This document shows positions 1 to 9,007 of a DNA stretch of 64,000 nucleotides, piece after piece. How positions within the stretch are numbered: the first letter of the stretch is position 1; each line of letters begins with the position of its first letter. The notes beneath the pieces were generated by a model. That model saw only the letters and a program-made list of their open reading frames with translations, was not told where the DNA came from and ran no database searches. The stretch spans positions 992,001 to 1,056,000 of the forward strand of contig NC_085112.1 in NCBI RefSeq assembly GCF_030269925.1. The letters are read 5' to 3'. The translations under genes and the position numbers were made by a program. This DNA is from Bombyx mori (Eukaryota; Arthropoda; Insecta; Lepidoptera; Bombycidae).

Positions 1-303
1 GAATCCCTGAGGGAGAAATTTAAAGAAATTAAAGTTCTCACTATGCCATCCCAGTACATTTTTGAAAATTTGATGTATGTTCGTAAACATATTGAGGAGT
101 TTCCTAAACAGTCGGACATACATAATAGAAATACTGGGAACAAACACAAGCTTGTTGTGCCGATGAGTAGGTTACATAAGATACGAAATTCATTCGGGTG
201 TTTGTCTGTGCGCCTGTCCAACAAAATCCCACAAGATGTTCAGAACCTACATATACATAGGTTTAAGAAAACTATTAAAGAACATCTGTGCAATAAAGCT
301 TAC

Positions 304-513
304 TGTTGGGGTCCAAGGGGAAGTTTTGTTGAGTTCCAAAGAGTTAGTGTGTTGTTTGAGCACCTTTATTATGTCGGTTAAGCACGGATGGTAACGTCTT
401 AACGAGTGCGTGTTGCTAAGTGCACTGCTCTGATAATATAATAAAATAACCTGACACCACAATGACGACGCACGGCGTGTCCACGTATTATTTAGGTATG
501 TACAAACCGTACA
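304..513 (-). repeat. 3' LTR of the BEL element
   Basis: 210 bp, beginning TGTTGGGG and ending CCGTACA on the plus strand, identical by eye to 7674-7883. TG...CA ends are visible on both strands. Confidence 0.95.
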
Positions 514-684
514 TCTTGGCAACCCAAAAGAGCAAGAAACAATCGATTAACAATAAATGAAATAGTTCGTAAGCTTAAATAAAAATGTAAAAAATATAAA
601 AGTTAAAAATGTAAAGGTAAAAGTAAAAATATGTATAAAATGACATTTCACAACAAAATTACTTAAAATTTAACTTAATCAAAA

Positions 685-1581
685 CTAAAGGCAAAGTTGG
701 TTCCACTGGTGTTTACGCTTCGGGCTGGCTTCGGTGGGAGGCGCGACTTGGGCTTGAACACCATCATCTCGTCGGTCGTGCCGCAGGTGAAATGTTTGAA
801 GTTCGATATCTTCAGTGGGTGCAAGTGGATGGCTCTTCTTTTTCCTTAAGCAGTGGGAATGTTTCCTCACAACCCACACGAGACCAATAACCAGAGCTGC
901 TACTAATAATAAGTATGTAATGACATACTGATGTATGTCATGCGCTGATATGATGGTCGACGGAAAGTGTTTTTCCTGCTCCTTTTGCTCAGCAATCTCT
1001 TTAGTGATAATTTTTGTTTCACGTGCTGTAGGCTGGAACAGATTCGGAGTGTAGTTGTATGTTAAATTTACTATTTTGTTTACTGAATTGTCGAACGTTG
1101 TACTTGCGATTTCATAATCTAACTTCACACGGCTGTTATAACGATTATGCGCATATATCGTTAAGTCATTAGACTGAAGTACACATCCTTGTGGCAGCGA
1201 TACTATCCCCGATGACGTCATGGTGTGTGAGAACACGTCACCGTTGCATATGGTGCGTAAAGTACACGTATCGCAGCATATGACGAGCCACTTGTTCGAT
1301 GCATGTAACTCAAGCCACGCGTCCTTGCATGACGCGTTCTCGACGTCACAGGGCTCGAGGTTTTGATGTGACAGCAGTTTCGCTTCGCATGGAGCTCCGT
1401 TGCTATGCATGTCAAAAATAGGTTTATTTGTTTTGCATATAATTTTATCTGAACTTTGTTGGAGACAGCTCTTAAGATCATCTTCATTTAGCGAAATATA
1501 TATATTTTTCTCCAAGTTTACTGCGATATATTTCGATGAAGTTCGCATATATGCGTAGCTTTCATTGTTTTTCACAGGCAA
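685..1581 (-). pseudogene. Env-like membrane protein remnant, C-terminal part, of the BEL element
   Basis: This 298-aa ORF lies between gag-pol and the 3' LTR, the place of env in env-bearing insect retroelements. It shows a cysteine-rich middle, N-glycosylation sequons near NLTYNY, one strong membrane span at about residues 219-240 followed by basic residues, and a cytoplasmic tail, as in type I envelope proteins. The architecture fits baculovirus F-like env of insect retroelements, but that is inference. There is no signal peptide at its first Met. The N-terminal part is in another frame at 1572-1850, so the gene is broken, and the pieces together are shorter than usual for such proteins. 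Confidence 0.55.
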
Positions 1582-1850
1582 TGGTATCGCCCTGTATAAG
1601 TTAAAATCTTCATTAGATACAAGTGGTATATAATATGCATTTCAAAAAGAAAATAGTTTTCGGTGCGACGAGTTCCTTCCCAGTACGTTTTAATGTTGTA
1701 ATACATAATTAAAGTCCATTCATTGTGTACCATTTGAATTTTACTGATTGCGTCGTAGTAGATAAGGCGCTCGCGTTCTAAGCTAGTAATTTGAGCTCTT
1801 AATAGCGCGGACCCATATGATCCAGATATAAATGTAAACATTGTCAGCAT
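1572..1850 (-). pseudogene. Env-like N-terminal fragment of the BEL element
   Basis: A 92-aa ORF starting 21 nt after the gag-pol stop. It opens with a hydrophobic stretch followed by a helical segment containing the pattern EWTLIMYYNI, which resembles the N-terminal helix of insect retroelement env proteins. It overlaps the next ORF by 10 nt in a different frame, indicating a frameshift or internal deletion. I treat it as the other half of the broken env-like gene. Confidence 0.4.
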
Positions 1851-1871
1851 CGTAAGTAAAAGACTCGATAA

Positions 1872-4800
1872 TTAATTTCTGCCTTTTTTGTTTTTGCTTT
1901 CAAAATTTGACCTTTGTTCCTCCTTAGTTGTGGGATCTCCTTGGTTTTCGATTTCAGAGGCCAACGGTAGAGGTGATAGTTTTGTTACGGGACGTTTGGT
2001 TACTCCTGTTCGAGTTTTGATGGTCGTAACTCGGACATATCCGTCAGAACCTGGATGAGTTTCGAGCACCCGCCCTAGGGCCCATTTTCCAGGAGGTAAG
2101 TTGTTGTCCTTAACCAATACGATATCGCCGACGTTGATATTTTTCGTAGGTTTGTTCCATTTACTCCGAGTTTGCAGTTGTGTTAGGTACTCGTTGGACC
2201 AATTTTTCCAATATTGTTGTAACATTTGTTCTACAAGTTGCCATCGACGACGTACGCCAATGTGAACGTCAGTGTAATCTGATAATGGTAACGTCATTAT
2301 CGCGCCGCCAGTGATGAAATGGCCGGGTGTTAAACAGTTGTAAAATTCTTCTGGATCTTCAGTAAGAGGACACAAGGGCCTCGAGTTTAAGCAGGCTTCT
2401 ATTTTTGTTAGTAGCGTTGACATCTCCTCGTAGGTGAGTTTCTGGTCACCTAGCACTCGTCGTAAATGTCGTTTCATGGATTTGACGGCGGCTTCCCACA
2501 AACCGCCCGCGCTCGGCCAGGCAGGGGCGTTAAAATGCCACTCGACTTCCAGTTTAGCTAATTCATCAAAAAATTCGGGTGTCATGATTTGTTTGAAGTT
2601 TTTGAATTCCTGACCTAGCACTTTTGCCGCGCCGATGAAATTAGTTCCACAATCTGAGTACATATGTTTAGGGGTACCACGCCTTGCGCATAGTCGTTGA
2701 AAAGCTGCTATGAATGTTTCAGTGCCGAGATCGGAAACGAGTTCAATATGTACGGCTTTGGTAGCCATACATATGAATATTGCAATGTATCCTTTAGAAG
2801 TTTTAACACCTCTGCCTTTGTTTATTTTCAGTTCGATGTAACCAGAGTAGTCAACCCCTGTAAATGTAAAGGGTCGACATGGGGTTACTCTCTGTTGCGG
2901 AAGATTACTCATCAGTTGATGGTTGTCGGTTTGTGTGAAACGGTGGCAGCGCACACATTTTCGTAGTTGAGTTTTGACAGCCCTGTTGCCTCCGACGATC
3001 CAATATCGCTGTCGTATGTAAGTCAGCGTTAGCCGAGCTCCTCCATGCAGTGTAGTTAAATGGGAATATTCAATCAAAAGTTGCGTTAATCGACCTTTAT
3101 GTGGTATGATAATTGGGTTTTTCATTTCCGCAGGTAAGTTTGAGTTTTGGAGGCGGCCGCCCACGCGAATTATCTTATCTTCGTCTAAGTAGGGGTTCAG
3201 CTTCATAATTGCGCTCCTTTTCGACACATTTTCGTTTTTCAAAAGTTGTTTATATTCTTGATTGAATTGTATTTGTTGTATGTGTTTGATAATAATTTTT
3301 CTTGCTGCAGTTAGTTCGGTAGTAGTCAGATACGGGGCCTCAGGTTTCCTTTTAGCGCTCATGTTTGTTATGCAACGTAATATCCAAGCAGTAACTCGGA
3401 AAAGTTTTGTTAATGAACTGCATTTATTTAACAAGGTTGTTATCCAATTATCATTTTCGTGATTTGACGAAGTCTCTTGATTTTCCTTTTCTTTGCAGCC
3501 AATGTTTGTATGGTATGTTTTGTAATTTGCAGTCTCATCTGTTTCAATTTTCTTCAAAAATGTAGGACCTTGAAACCATAAATCGAAGGTCATTAGTTTA
3601 CTTGGTAGCATGCCTCTCGATGCACAGTCGGCAGGGTTATGCTCTGACTTAATGTAACGCCATTGTATGGTAGGTATAATGCGTTTGATTTTTGTAACTC
3701 GATTGGATATGTAGGCCTCTCTTTTAGTAGTGTCCCCTTGGAGCCACGCGAGAACTACTTGCGAGTCACACCATGCTTGAATTTTCAGATTGTATTCCGA
3801 TAAAGCCTTCTGAGTTTTTTCCATGAGTTTAGCCAACAGTAAGGCGCCACACAGTTCGAGCCTCGGCAGCGTGGTTTTTTGTGCTATAGGAGCCACCCGT
3901 GTGCGGGATACAAGTAGCGTAATTACTGGAACTTCGTTGGAATTTGTCACGCGACTGTATATAACACAAGCGTAAGCTTTCTCGCTTGCATCACAGAAAC
4001 CCAGTAATTCTATATCTTGTTTTGTTTCGCCAATCCATCGTTTCAAAGTTATGTTACGAATGAAAGGCAATTCTATTTTTAGTTTTTGCCATTCTTTCTC
4101 AATATTTTGGGGAATTTCATCGTCCCAATCAATGTTTAGAGTCCAGACCTTTTGAAATAGTAATTTTGCAGTAATGGTCACCGGAGACAGCCATCCCAAC
4201 GGATCATAAAACTTAGAAATTTCAGACAGTAATAGTCTTTTTGTTAGTTGTTTAGTACTTTGCTTCACAGGCCATTTTAAGTGAAATGTGTCGCTGTTAG
4301 TGTTCCAGGTAAGTCCCAACGTTTTTGATGTTTCATCAATTTTGAAATCGAAGCTGTTTGTTGTTGAAATTTGCTCTTTAGGTAAGTCTTCTAATAAAGT
4401 TGGATAGTTGCTGGACCATTTGCGTAAATTCATCCCCGCACCCTTTAGTAAATCGATTAGGGACCGCTGTAACTCCTTGGCGGTTTCGAATGACCTTTCA
4501 CCACTCACAAGGTCATCTACGAAGAAGTGGTTCTCCAGGACCTCTGCAGCTGCAGTGGGGTACTTATGACCTTCGTCAATGGCGAGTTGTTTGAGTGTAC
4601 GTAAGGCTAGCCAAGGAGCGGGTTTGGTACCGTAGGTCACCGTACAAAGTTTATATTCTTGTAAAGGTTGTTCTGGTGAATCTCGCCAGATAATTTTTTG
4701 TAGGTGTTGCTGATCATCATTTATCCACACACAACGATACATTTTTTCAATGTCAGCAGTAAAGGCAAACTTGTATGTTCTCCACTTCAAAATAAGCGAC

Positions 4801-7400
4801 TGAATGTCCTTTTGAAGGTTGGGGCCCTTTTCCAAAAGGCTGTTTAAACTGTGACCACTCGATGTTTTTTGAGATGCATTAAAGACTACTCTCAATTTGG
4901 TTGTTGTAGAGCTCTCTTTCAAAACACCGTGATGTGGTAAGTAGCAGTCGGTGGATGTTATATGAGGCGACAGTTTCATGTGGCCCAGGTCCGCATATTC
5001 TCTGATAAATTCTTTGTACATAGTTGAAAGTTTTTTATTTTTAGCGAGCCGTTTTTCCAGTTGTAAAAATTGCGAGACAGCGATGGGTCTCGATGAACCT
5101 AATTTTTCTTTAAGGTCAGGGCGGAGTGGCATCTTCACAATATATTTTCCGTCGGGAGCACGTTGTACTGTTTCCGAATAAAATTGTTCACACTGGTCGT
5201 CCTTGGAAATATCTTCAGAATTTTGTATTTCTTCGCTCTCCCAGTACTTTGTTAATTCATCAAAGTTCACCAAGGTCACGTGGCAATTAAACGTTTTCAT
5301 TTTCCCACATAGGATCCATCCTAGATGTGTCTGTTGTGCCACAGGGGATTGACAGCTTCCTTTCAAAACTCCATTGAGTATAATATCTGAATAAACATCG
5401 GCACCCAGTAGTAAGTCGATGGGGCGAGAGATGTTGAAGTCAGGATCAGCCAGCTTTAAGTTTTCCAAATGAGGCCAGTTCGATTTTTCGAAAGTAGCAT
5501 TCGGTAAGTTATTTGTAAGTTTTTTCATTATAAGTGCTTGTATTTCGAAGTCGTATTCAGAGTTTATTGATTTACAAGATAAGTTTAGTTGACCCCTGCA
5601 ATCACCAGATACTGAACCAACCCCCGAGATGGTAGCAGCGAACCTTTTCCTCGGCAGGCGTAATACCTGAGCGGCATTTTCTGTTATTAAGTTTACTTGC
5701 GAGCCCTGATCCAAGAGGGCCCTAAGTTTTACAAAAGTGCCATCATAAGCCTTTATTTTCAATAGAGTTGTAGTTAGTAAAATTTCAGTTTTATCCGATG
5801 ATAAGTGATTCGAAGCTTGTTGCTGAGAAGAGGAGGCTTGTTGTCCAAAGTTATTTTTACCATTCGCTGGAATTTTCCAGTTCACGTTGTGCAACATGGT
5901 ATGATGTTTCATGTTACACTCCTTACACGTTTTCGCTGATTTACATTCTTCGTTATTGTGGCTATAGAGACAATTTTTGCAGAGTTTCAATTTCGCAACA
6001 GTGTGGTTTCGCTGTGCAGTATCCATGTTAATAAATTTAGCACATTGCATTAAAACATGATTTCCATTACAATTCGGGCATTTTCCATAAGTAGCGTGAT
6101 AGTTATAAGTTTTCTTAGAGTCATATGTAAATTTTTTTACAGGTTGTTTGTTGTTAGCCGGTTTCCAATGAGATGTATATTCCGAAGTGGTATTTTTTAC
6201 AGATTTTGTTGATTTTGCAGTTTCATATGCCATAAACTTGCACTCCAAAAAATATAAAAAATCTTGCAAGTTTTGTAATTCTCTGTGATCGCGGATTTCG
6301 TTCATATAATCATTTAAAGTTGTTGAATCTAATTTTGGTAACATTAAATGCACGATCATTGGATCCCACGTTGCCGTATCCAGCCCGATGTTAGCTATGC
6401 CGTTCATGCATTCCTTAATGACGTCATGCATTTTCTTGAGATTGTTAGCGTCGGGTTGATGTATAACAGGGAGACTCATCATCGTGTTGAAAAACGATGA
6501 AAATTGTAGGCGGCGATTATCATACCGTTGCACTAAAATATCCCAGCAGGAGTTGTAGTTTTCAGCACAGACGGATAAATGCTGTACCAGACTTTCTGCT
6601 TCCCCCTTCAATTTGGTTTTCAGGTGTTTCATTTTTTGCGCTTTGTTAATTGTTGGGTTGTTATGGATGGTTTCAAGAAACAGATCCTTAAAAGATATCC
6701 ACTTACTGTAGTTACCGTAAAAATCAGGTAATTCCATTCTCGGTGTCGACTGCTGATAGTGTGCATTCGACCAAATTTTAGATTGAAGTTGTTTTCTCAA
6801 TTCATCATATTTTTCTTCGATATCTGAGTACATGCGGTAATAGTGATCGTTAGACCCCTTCAGCTGAAAGTCAATTTCCCAGTGCAGTTTGTCGATGGAC
6901 TCCCACTTTGATTTTAAAATGTTAAAATTATCTTCCAGCTCCCACTTTTCACTAGTTCTAATGATGTCAATTTTAGACAATGCATGATAAATCGCATTAA
7001 AATTGCATTCTTGTTTATTTAAAAGTTGTTGTATTTTCTCAGATTTTCCGTCCTCGCAGTCTTGAGTGTAGTCAACAGAAATGTCACTTAAATCAAAATT
7101 CACACTATGTTTTTGCTGTTTCAAGTATTTAAGTCTGTTATTTATGTCTGTTTTTGTTGCTAGATACATTTCTTTAGTTTTGTTGTAAACGTCTTCAGAG
7201 AAATAATGTATAGTTTTGTCTTCCAGTTCCAGTAGTAATAAGGCATTTCTCGCCTCGAAGTCTCTCCACTGTTCTTCCAAAGATGACAAACGTATGTTGA
7301 GGTACTCTTCAGTTTTTCGAGACGAAGAATCTTTGCGGTAGTTTGTACACAAAGTCTTGATATTCTCGAAACAAGTTGATTGAAGTTCAAGTTTATCCAT
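1872..7400 (-). CDS. BEL/Pao gag-pol polyprotein (1842 aa, intact)
   Basis: A single uninterrupted ORF carrying all retrotransposition enzymes. The N-terminus is helical gag with a DUF1759-like stretch at about residues 220-380 (MELPDFYGNYSKW). Cys/His knuckles follow at about 441-453 (CPNCNGNHVLMQC) and 474-505. The aspartic protease has ALLDQGSQ near residue 563, with the BEL-type D-x-G-S-Q pattern. The RT catalytic box is FVDD at 960-963, followed by an RNase H-like region (FCDASEKAYA), then integrase with an H-H-C-C zinc region (ending CVRCHRF) and a DDE core (GVDYSGY, SDCGTNF). Start ATG at 7400 is the first Met. The ORF appears to retain everything needed, so the copy could be active; expression is untested. 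Confidence 0.95.
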   Translation of the reverse strand: MDKLELQSTCFENIKTLCTNYRKDSSSRKTEEYLNIRLSSLEEQWRDFEARNALLLLELEDKTIHYFSEDVYNKTKEMYLATKTDINNRLKYLKQQKHSVNFDLSDISVDYTQDCEDGKSEKIQQLLNKQECNFNAIYHALSKIDIIRTSEKWELEDNFNILKSKWESIDKLHWEIDFQLKGSNDHYYRMYSDIEEKYDELRKQLQSKIWSNAHYQQSTPRMELPDFYGNYSKWISFKDLFLETIHNNPTINKAQKMKHLKTKLKGEAESLVQHLSVCAENYNSCWDILVQRYDNRRLQFSSFFNTMMSLPVIHQPDANNLKKMHDVIKECMNGIANIGLDTATWDPMIVHLMLPKLDSTTLNDYMNEIRDHRELQNLQDFLYFLECKFMAYETAKSTKSVKNTTSEYTSHWKPANNKQPVKKFTYDSKKTYNYHATYGKCPNCNGNHVLMQCAKFINMDTAQRNHTVAKLKLCKNCLYSHNNEECKSAKTCKECNMKHHTMLHNVNWKIPANGKNNFGQQASSSQQQASNHLSSDKTEILLTTTLLKIKAYDGTFVKLRALLDQGSQVNLITENAAQVLRLPRKRFAATISGVGSVSGDCRGQLNLSCKSINSEYDFEIQALIMKKLTNNLPNATFEKSNWPHLENLKLADPDFNISRPIDLLLGADVYSDIILNGVLKGSCQSPVAQQTHLGWILCGKMKTFNCHVTLVNFDELTKYWESEEIQNSEDISKDDQCEQFYSETVQRAPDGKYIVKMPLRPDLKEKLGSSRPIAVSQFLQLEKRLAKNKKLSTMYKEFIREYADLGHMKLSPHITSTDCYLPHHGVLKESSTTTKLRVVFNASQKTSSGHSLNSLLEKGPNLQKDIQSLILKWRTYKFAFTADIEKMYRCVWINDDQQHLQKIIWRDSPEQPLQEYKLCTVTYGTKPAPWLALRTLKQLAIDEGHKYPTAAAEVLENHFFVDDLVSGERSFETAKELQRSLIDLLKGAGMNLRKWSSNYPTLLEDLPKEQISTTNSFDFKIDETSKTLGLTWNTNSDTFHLKWPVKQSTKQLTKRLLLSEISKFYDPLGWLSPVTITAKLLFQKVWTLNIDWDDEIPQNIEKEWQKLKIELPFIRNITLKRWIGETKQDIELLGFCDASEKAYACVIYSRVTNSNEVPVITLLVSRTRVAPIAQKTTLPRLELCGALLLAKLMEKTQKALSEYNLKIQAWCDSQVVLAWLQGDTTKREAYISNRVTKIKRIIPTIQWRYIKSEHNPADCASRGMLPSKLMTFDLWFQGPTFLKKIETDETANYKTYHTNIGCKEKENQETSSNHENDNWITTLLNKCSSLTKLFRVTAWILRCITNMSAKRKPEAPYLTTTELTAARKIIIKHIQQIQFNQEYKQLLKNENVSKRSAIMKLNPYLDEDKIIRVGGRLQNSNLPAEMKNPIIIPHKGRLTQLLIEYSHLTTLHGGARLTLTYIRQRYWIVGGNRAVKTQLRKCVRCHRFTQTDNHQLMSNLPQQRVTPCRPFTFTGVDYSGYIELKINKGRGVKTSKGYIAIFICMATKAVHIELVSDLGTETFIAAFQRLCARRGTPKHMYSDCGTNFIGAAKVLGQEFKNFKQIMTPEFFDELAKLEVEWHFNAPAWPSAGGLWEAAVKSMKRHLRRVLGDQKLTYEEMSTLLTKIEACLNSRPLCPLTEDPEEFYNCLTPGHFITGGAIMTLPLSDYTDVHIGVRRRWQLVEQMLQQYWKNWSNEYLTQLQTRSKWNKPTKNINVGDIVLVKDNNLPPGKWALGRVLETHPGSDGYVRVTTIKTRTGVTKRPVTKLSPLPLASEIENQGDPTTKEEQRSNFESKNKKGRN

Positions 7401-7650
7401 GTTGATGTTATGAAATAATGTGATAGCTCACCAAACTTGGCACGTAGTTGACGGTGACAAGTACAGCTAGGTAGTTCACGACACGAAGATCCAATCTTGA
7501 TAAATTGGTCGTATCCAAATCTCACTATGTTTATGCACTCTTACCCAGTGTGTGCGCCCTTGTCTCAATGCGGCTGGGGATTCTCGCTTGTGAGAGGCCA
7601 GCCGAACCGATTCGCCACTGTTGTAAGAGACACAAAAAACATGCCAGGAT

Positions 7651-7666
7651 CCGGCTCGAAGGACCA
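7651..7666 (-). promoter_or_regulatory. Primer binding site (tRNA-Tyr type)
   Basis: The plus strand reads CCGGCTCGAAGGACCA, matching the 3' end of eukaryotic tRNA-Tyr (acceptor strand TCGAAGG, then A and CCA). On the element strand it lies 7 nt inside the 5' LTR. The tRNA identity is from memory of the conserved tRNA-Tyr acceptor end. Confidence 0.8.
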
Positions 7667-7673
7667 AAAAAGA

Positions 7674-7883
7674 TGTTGGGGTCCAAGGGGAAGTTTTGTT
7701 GAGTTCCAAAGAGTTAGTGTGTTGTTTGAGCACCTTTATTATGTCGGTTAAGCACGGATGGTAACGTCTTAACGAGTGCGTGTTGCTAAGTGCACTGCTC
7801 TGATAATATAATAAAATAACCTGACACCACAATGACGACGCACGGCGTGTCCACGTATTATTTAGGTATGTACAAACCGTACA
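7674..7883 (-). repeat. 5' LTR of the BEL element
   Basis: 210 bp, identical by eye to 304-513; bounded outside by the CTTAC duplication and inside by the primer site. Promoter and polyA signals should lie here; AATAAAATAA on the plus strand is not in the element's sense orientation. Confidence 0.95.
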
Positions 7884-8212
7884 CTTACTATAAAGTCAAT
7901 GATTATCTAGAAGATTGCACAAAGTGGGAATGAGTTGCTCGCTCCAGGCATTTCAATATTGTAGTAATTGTTACGTTATATTACTCATTGTAAAAAAATC
8001 ATATTTAAAAAAAAAAAACTAATATAAAAAAATAAATAAATATTAATTTCATATGTAAAAAAAAAAAGACATGCCCGCTGAGTTTCTTGCCAATTCTTCT
8101 CAGGACGGAGGCTAGTTCTTGTGAATTGGCGGCAGTTTTTTTGACGTTCAACAAGTATGTACTTTCATTAATGTTGAATAATTTTTTTTGATTTGATTGA
8201 TTTGATTTAAAC

Positions 8213-8537
8213 ATGGCGGTTTTAGTGCTGCCCAGAAGATTTTAATGTTCTTAGGTTTCATCGATAAACGTTCTTGGTTCATTTTATTTTAAATATTGTT
8301 GAGTATTAATTATTTGTAGAATTTATACTTTAATAGGAAGTAAGTTAATTGCTATGTGCAAAGATGATGTTATTTAGATGTGTGAAATCTAAGACAAGTT
8401 CGTGCTTCAAATTTGCCAAGTAAGCGATATGACCAGTTGTAAAAGTTGCTACGCTGATCTTTTGCCTTCAAAATGGGTGCTATTTATTTAAGCAATATGT
8501 CGCGTCCCTACTGTACAGGTCTATGGGAAATTGCCAA
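8213..8537. other. Spacer between two LTR elements
   Basis: AT-rich sequence with no ORF, exon or recognisable repeat. It is the left flank into which the gypsy element at 8542 inserted. Confidence 0.5.
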
Positions 8538-8541
8538 ACAG

Positions 8542-8796
8542 TTTTAGGAAATATGTTGTCAACTGTCGTCGTTGCGGATTAAACTCAAACTGCAGTATAG
8601 GAAGCACTTATTTATTCCACACGCACCTTAAAATCGTATACATTAACAATCAATTGGTTTTTATCCTTTGAACCTTTTAAAAACGTAAAACACAAATTTT
8701 TATCTCATGACATTTTTCCCTCAATCTGACAGCCTGTCTTTCTTTTCTTCCGGACGTCTCCCGTTGTTAATCTGTGTGTGAAAAACCATTCACCAC
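8542..8796 (-). repeat. 3' LTR of the gypsy element
   Basis: 255 bp, beginning TTTTAGGAAATATG on the plus strand. The purine-rich tract (GTGGGGGTGTGG on the element strand) adjoins it at about 8797-8813. Two further bases (AC) are shared with the other LTR, so the inner edge could be 8798. Confidence 0.9.
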
Positions 8797-9007
8797 ACCA
8801 CACCCCCACGGAGAAAGATACGCCAGTTGAGAGCCCTTAATCAAAATTGTCACTATACTCTTAATATTACGCATAATTAGGTATACGTGCGAATGTATTA
8901 CAAGAATAATTGTATAAAACGAAGAATTATAAGTGAAAATTACAGGTAACAAGTAACAAGTACAAGGTAACGATAGGTAACAACAGGTAACAAGATACAA
9001 GTAGTTC

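Larger units (their letters stand above)
304..7883 (-). mobile_element. Complete BEL/Pao LTR retrotransposon
   Basis: A 7580-bp element bounded by two 210-bp LTRs (304-513 and 7674-7883) and flanked by the 5-bp target duplication CTTAC (299-303 and 7884-7888). The minus strand reads 5' LTR, tRNA-Tyr-type primer site, one long gag-pol ORF, a broken env-like region, 3' LTR. The LTRs look identical base for base, so the insertion is recent. BEL/Pao identity comes from the gag-pol: DUF1759-like gag, Cys-His knuckles, aspartic protease with D-Q-G, RT with FVDD, RNase H and integrase. It landed in a CR1-like copy whose unoccupied counterpart is at about 55225. Pao, Kamikaze and Yamato are known silkworm Pao elements; I cannot say which, if any, this is. 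Confidence 0.95.
1..8212 (+). mobile_element. CR1-like non-LTR retrotransposon 3' part, split by the BEL element
   Basis: Bases 1-303 and 7884-8212 are the two halves of one element; a sister copy lies at 54415-55552. The left half encodes the C-terminal end of a reverse-transcriptase ORF (43-300, ending around HRFKKTIKEHLCNKA). The right half is the 3' UTR, with the motif GAGTTTCTTGCC and a TTTGATTTGA-type microsatellite end near 8190-8209, typical of CR1-group 3' ends that lack polyA. The element continues beyond the left edge of the window. The ORF is interrupted by the LTR element at 304, so this copy is dead. Clade assignment (CR1-like) is inference from the tail and ORF; a Rex/L2-like element is possible. 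Confidence 0.75.

Noticed and set aside
1..381. 112-aa ORF as a host gene
   Set aside because: It is the end of a CR1-like RT ORF running into the LTR of the BEL element; the last residues come from the LTR.
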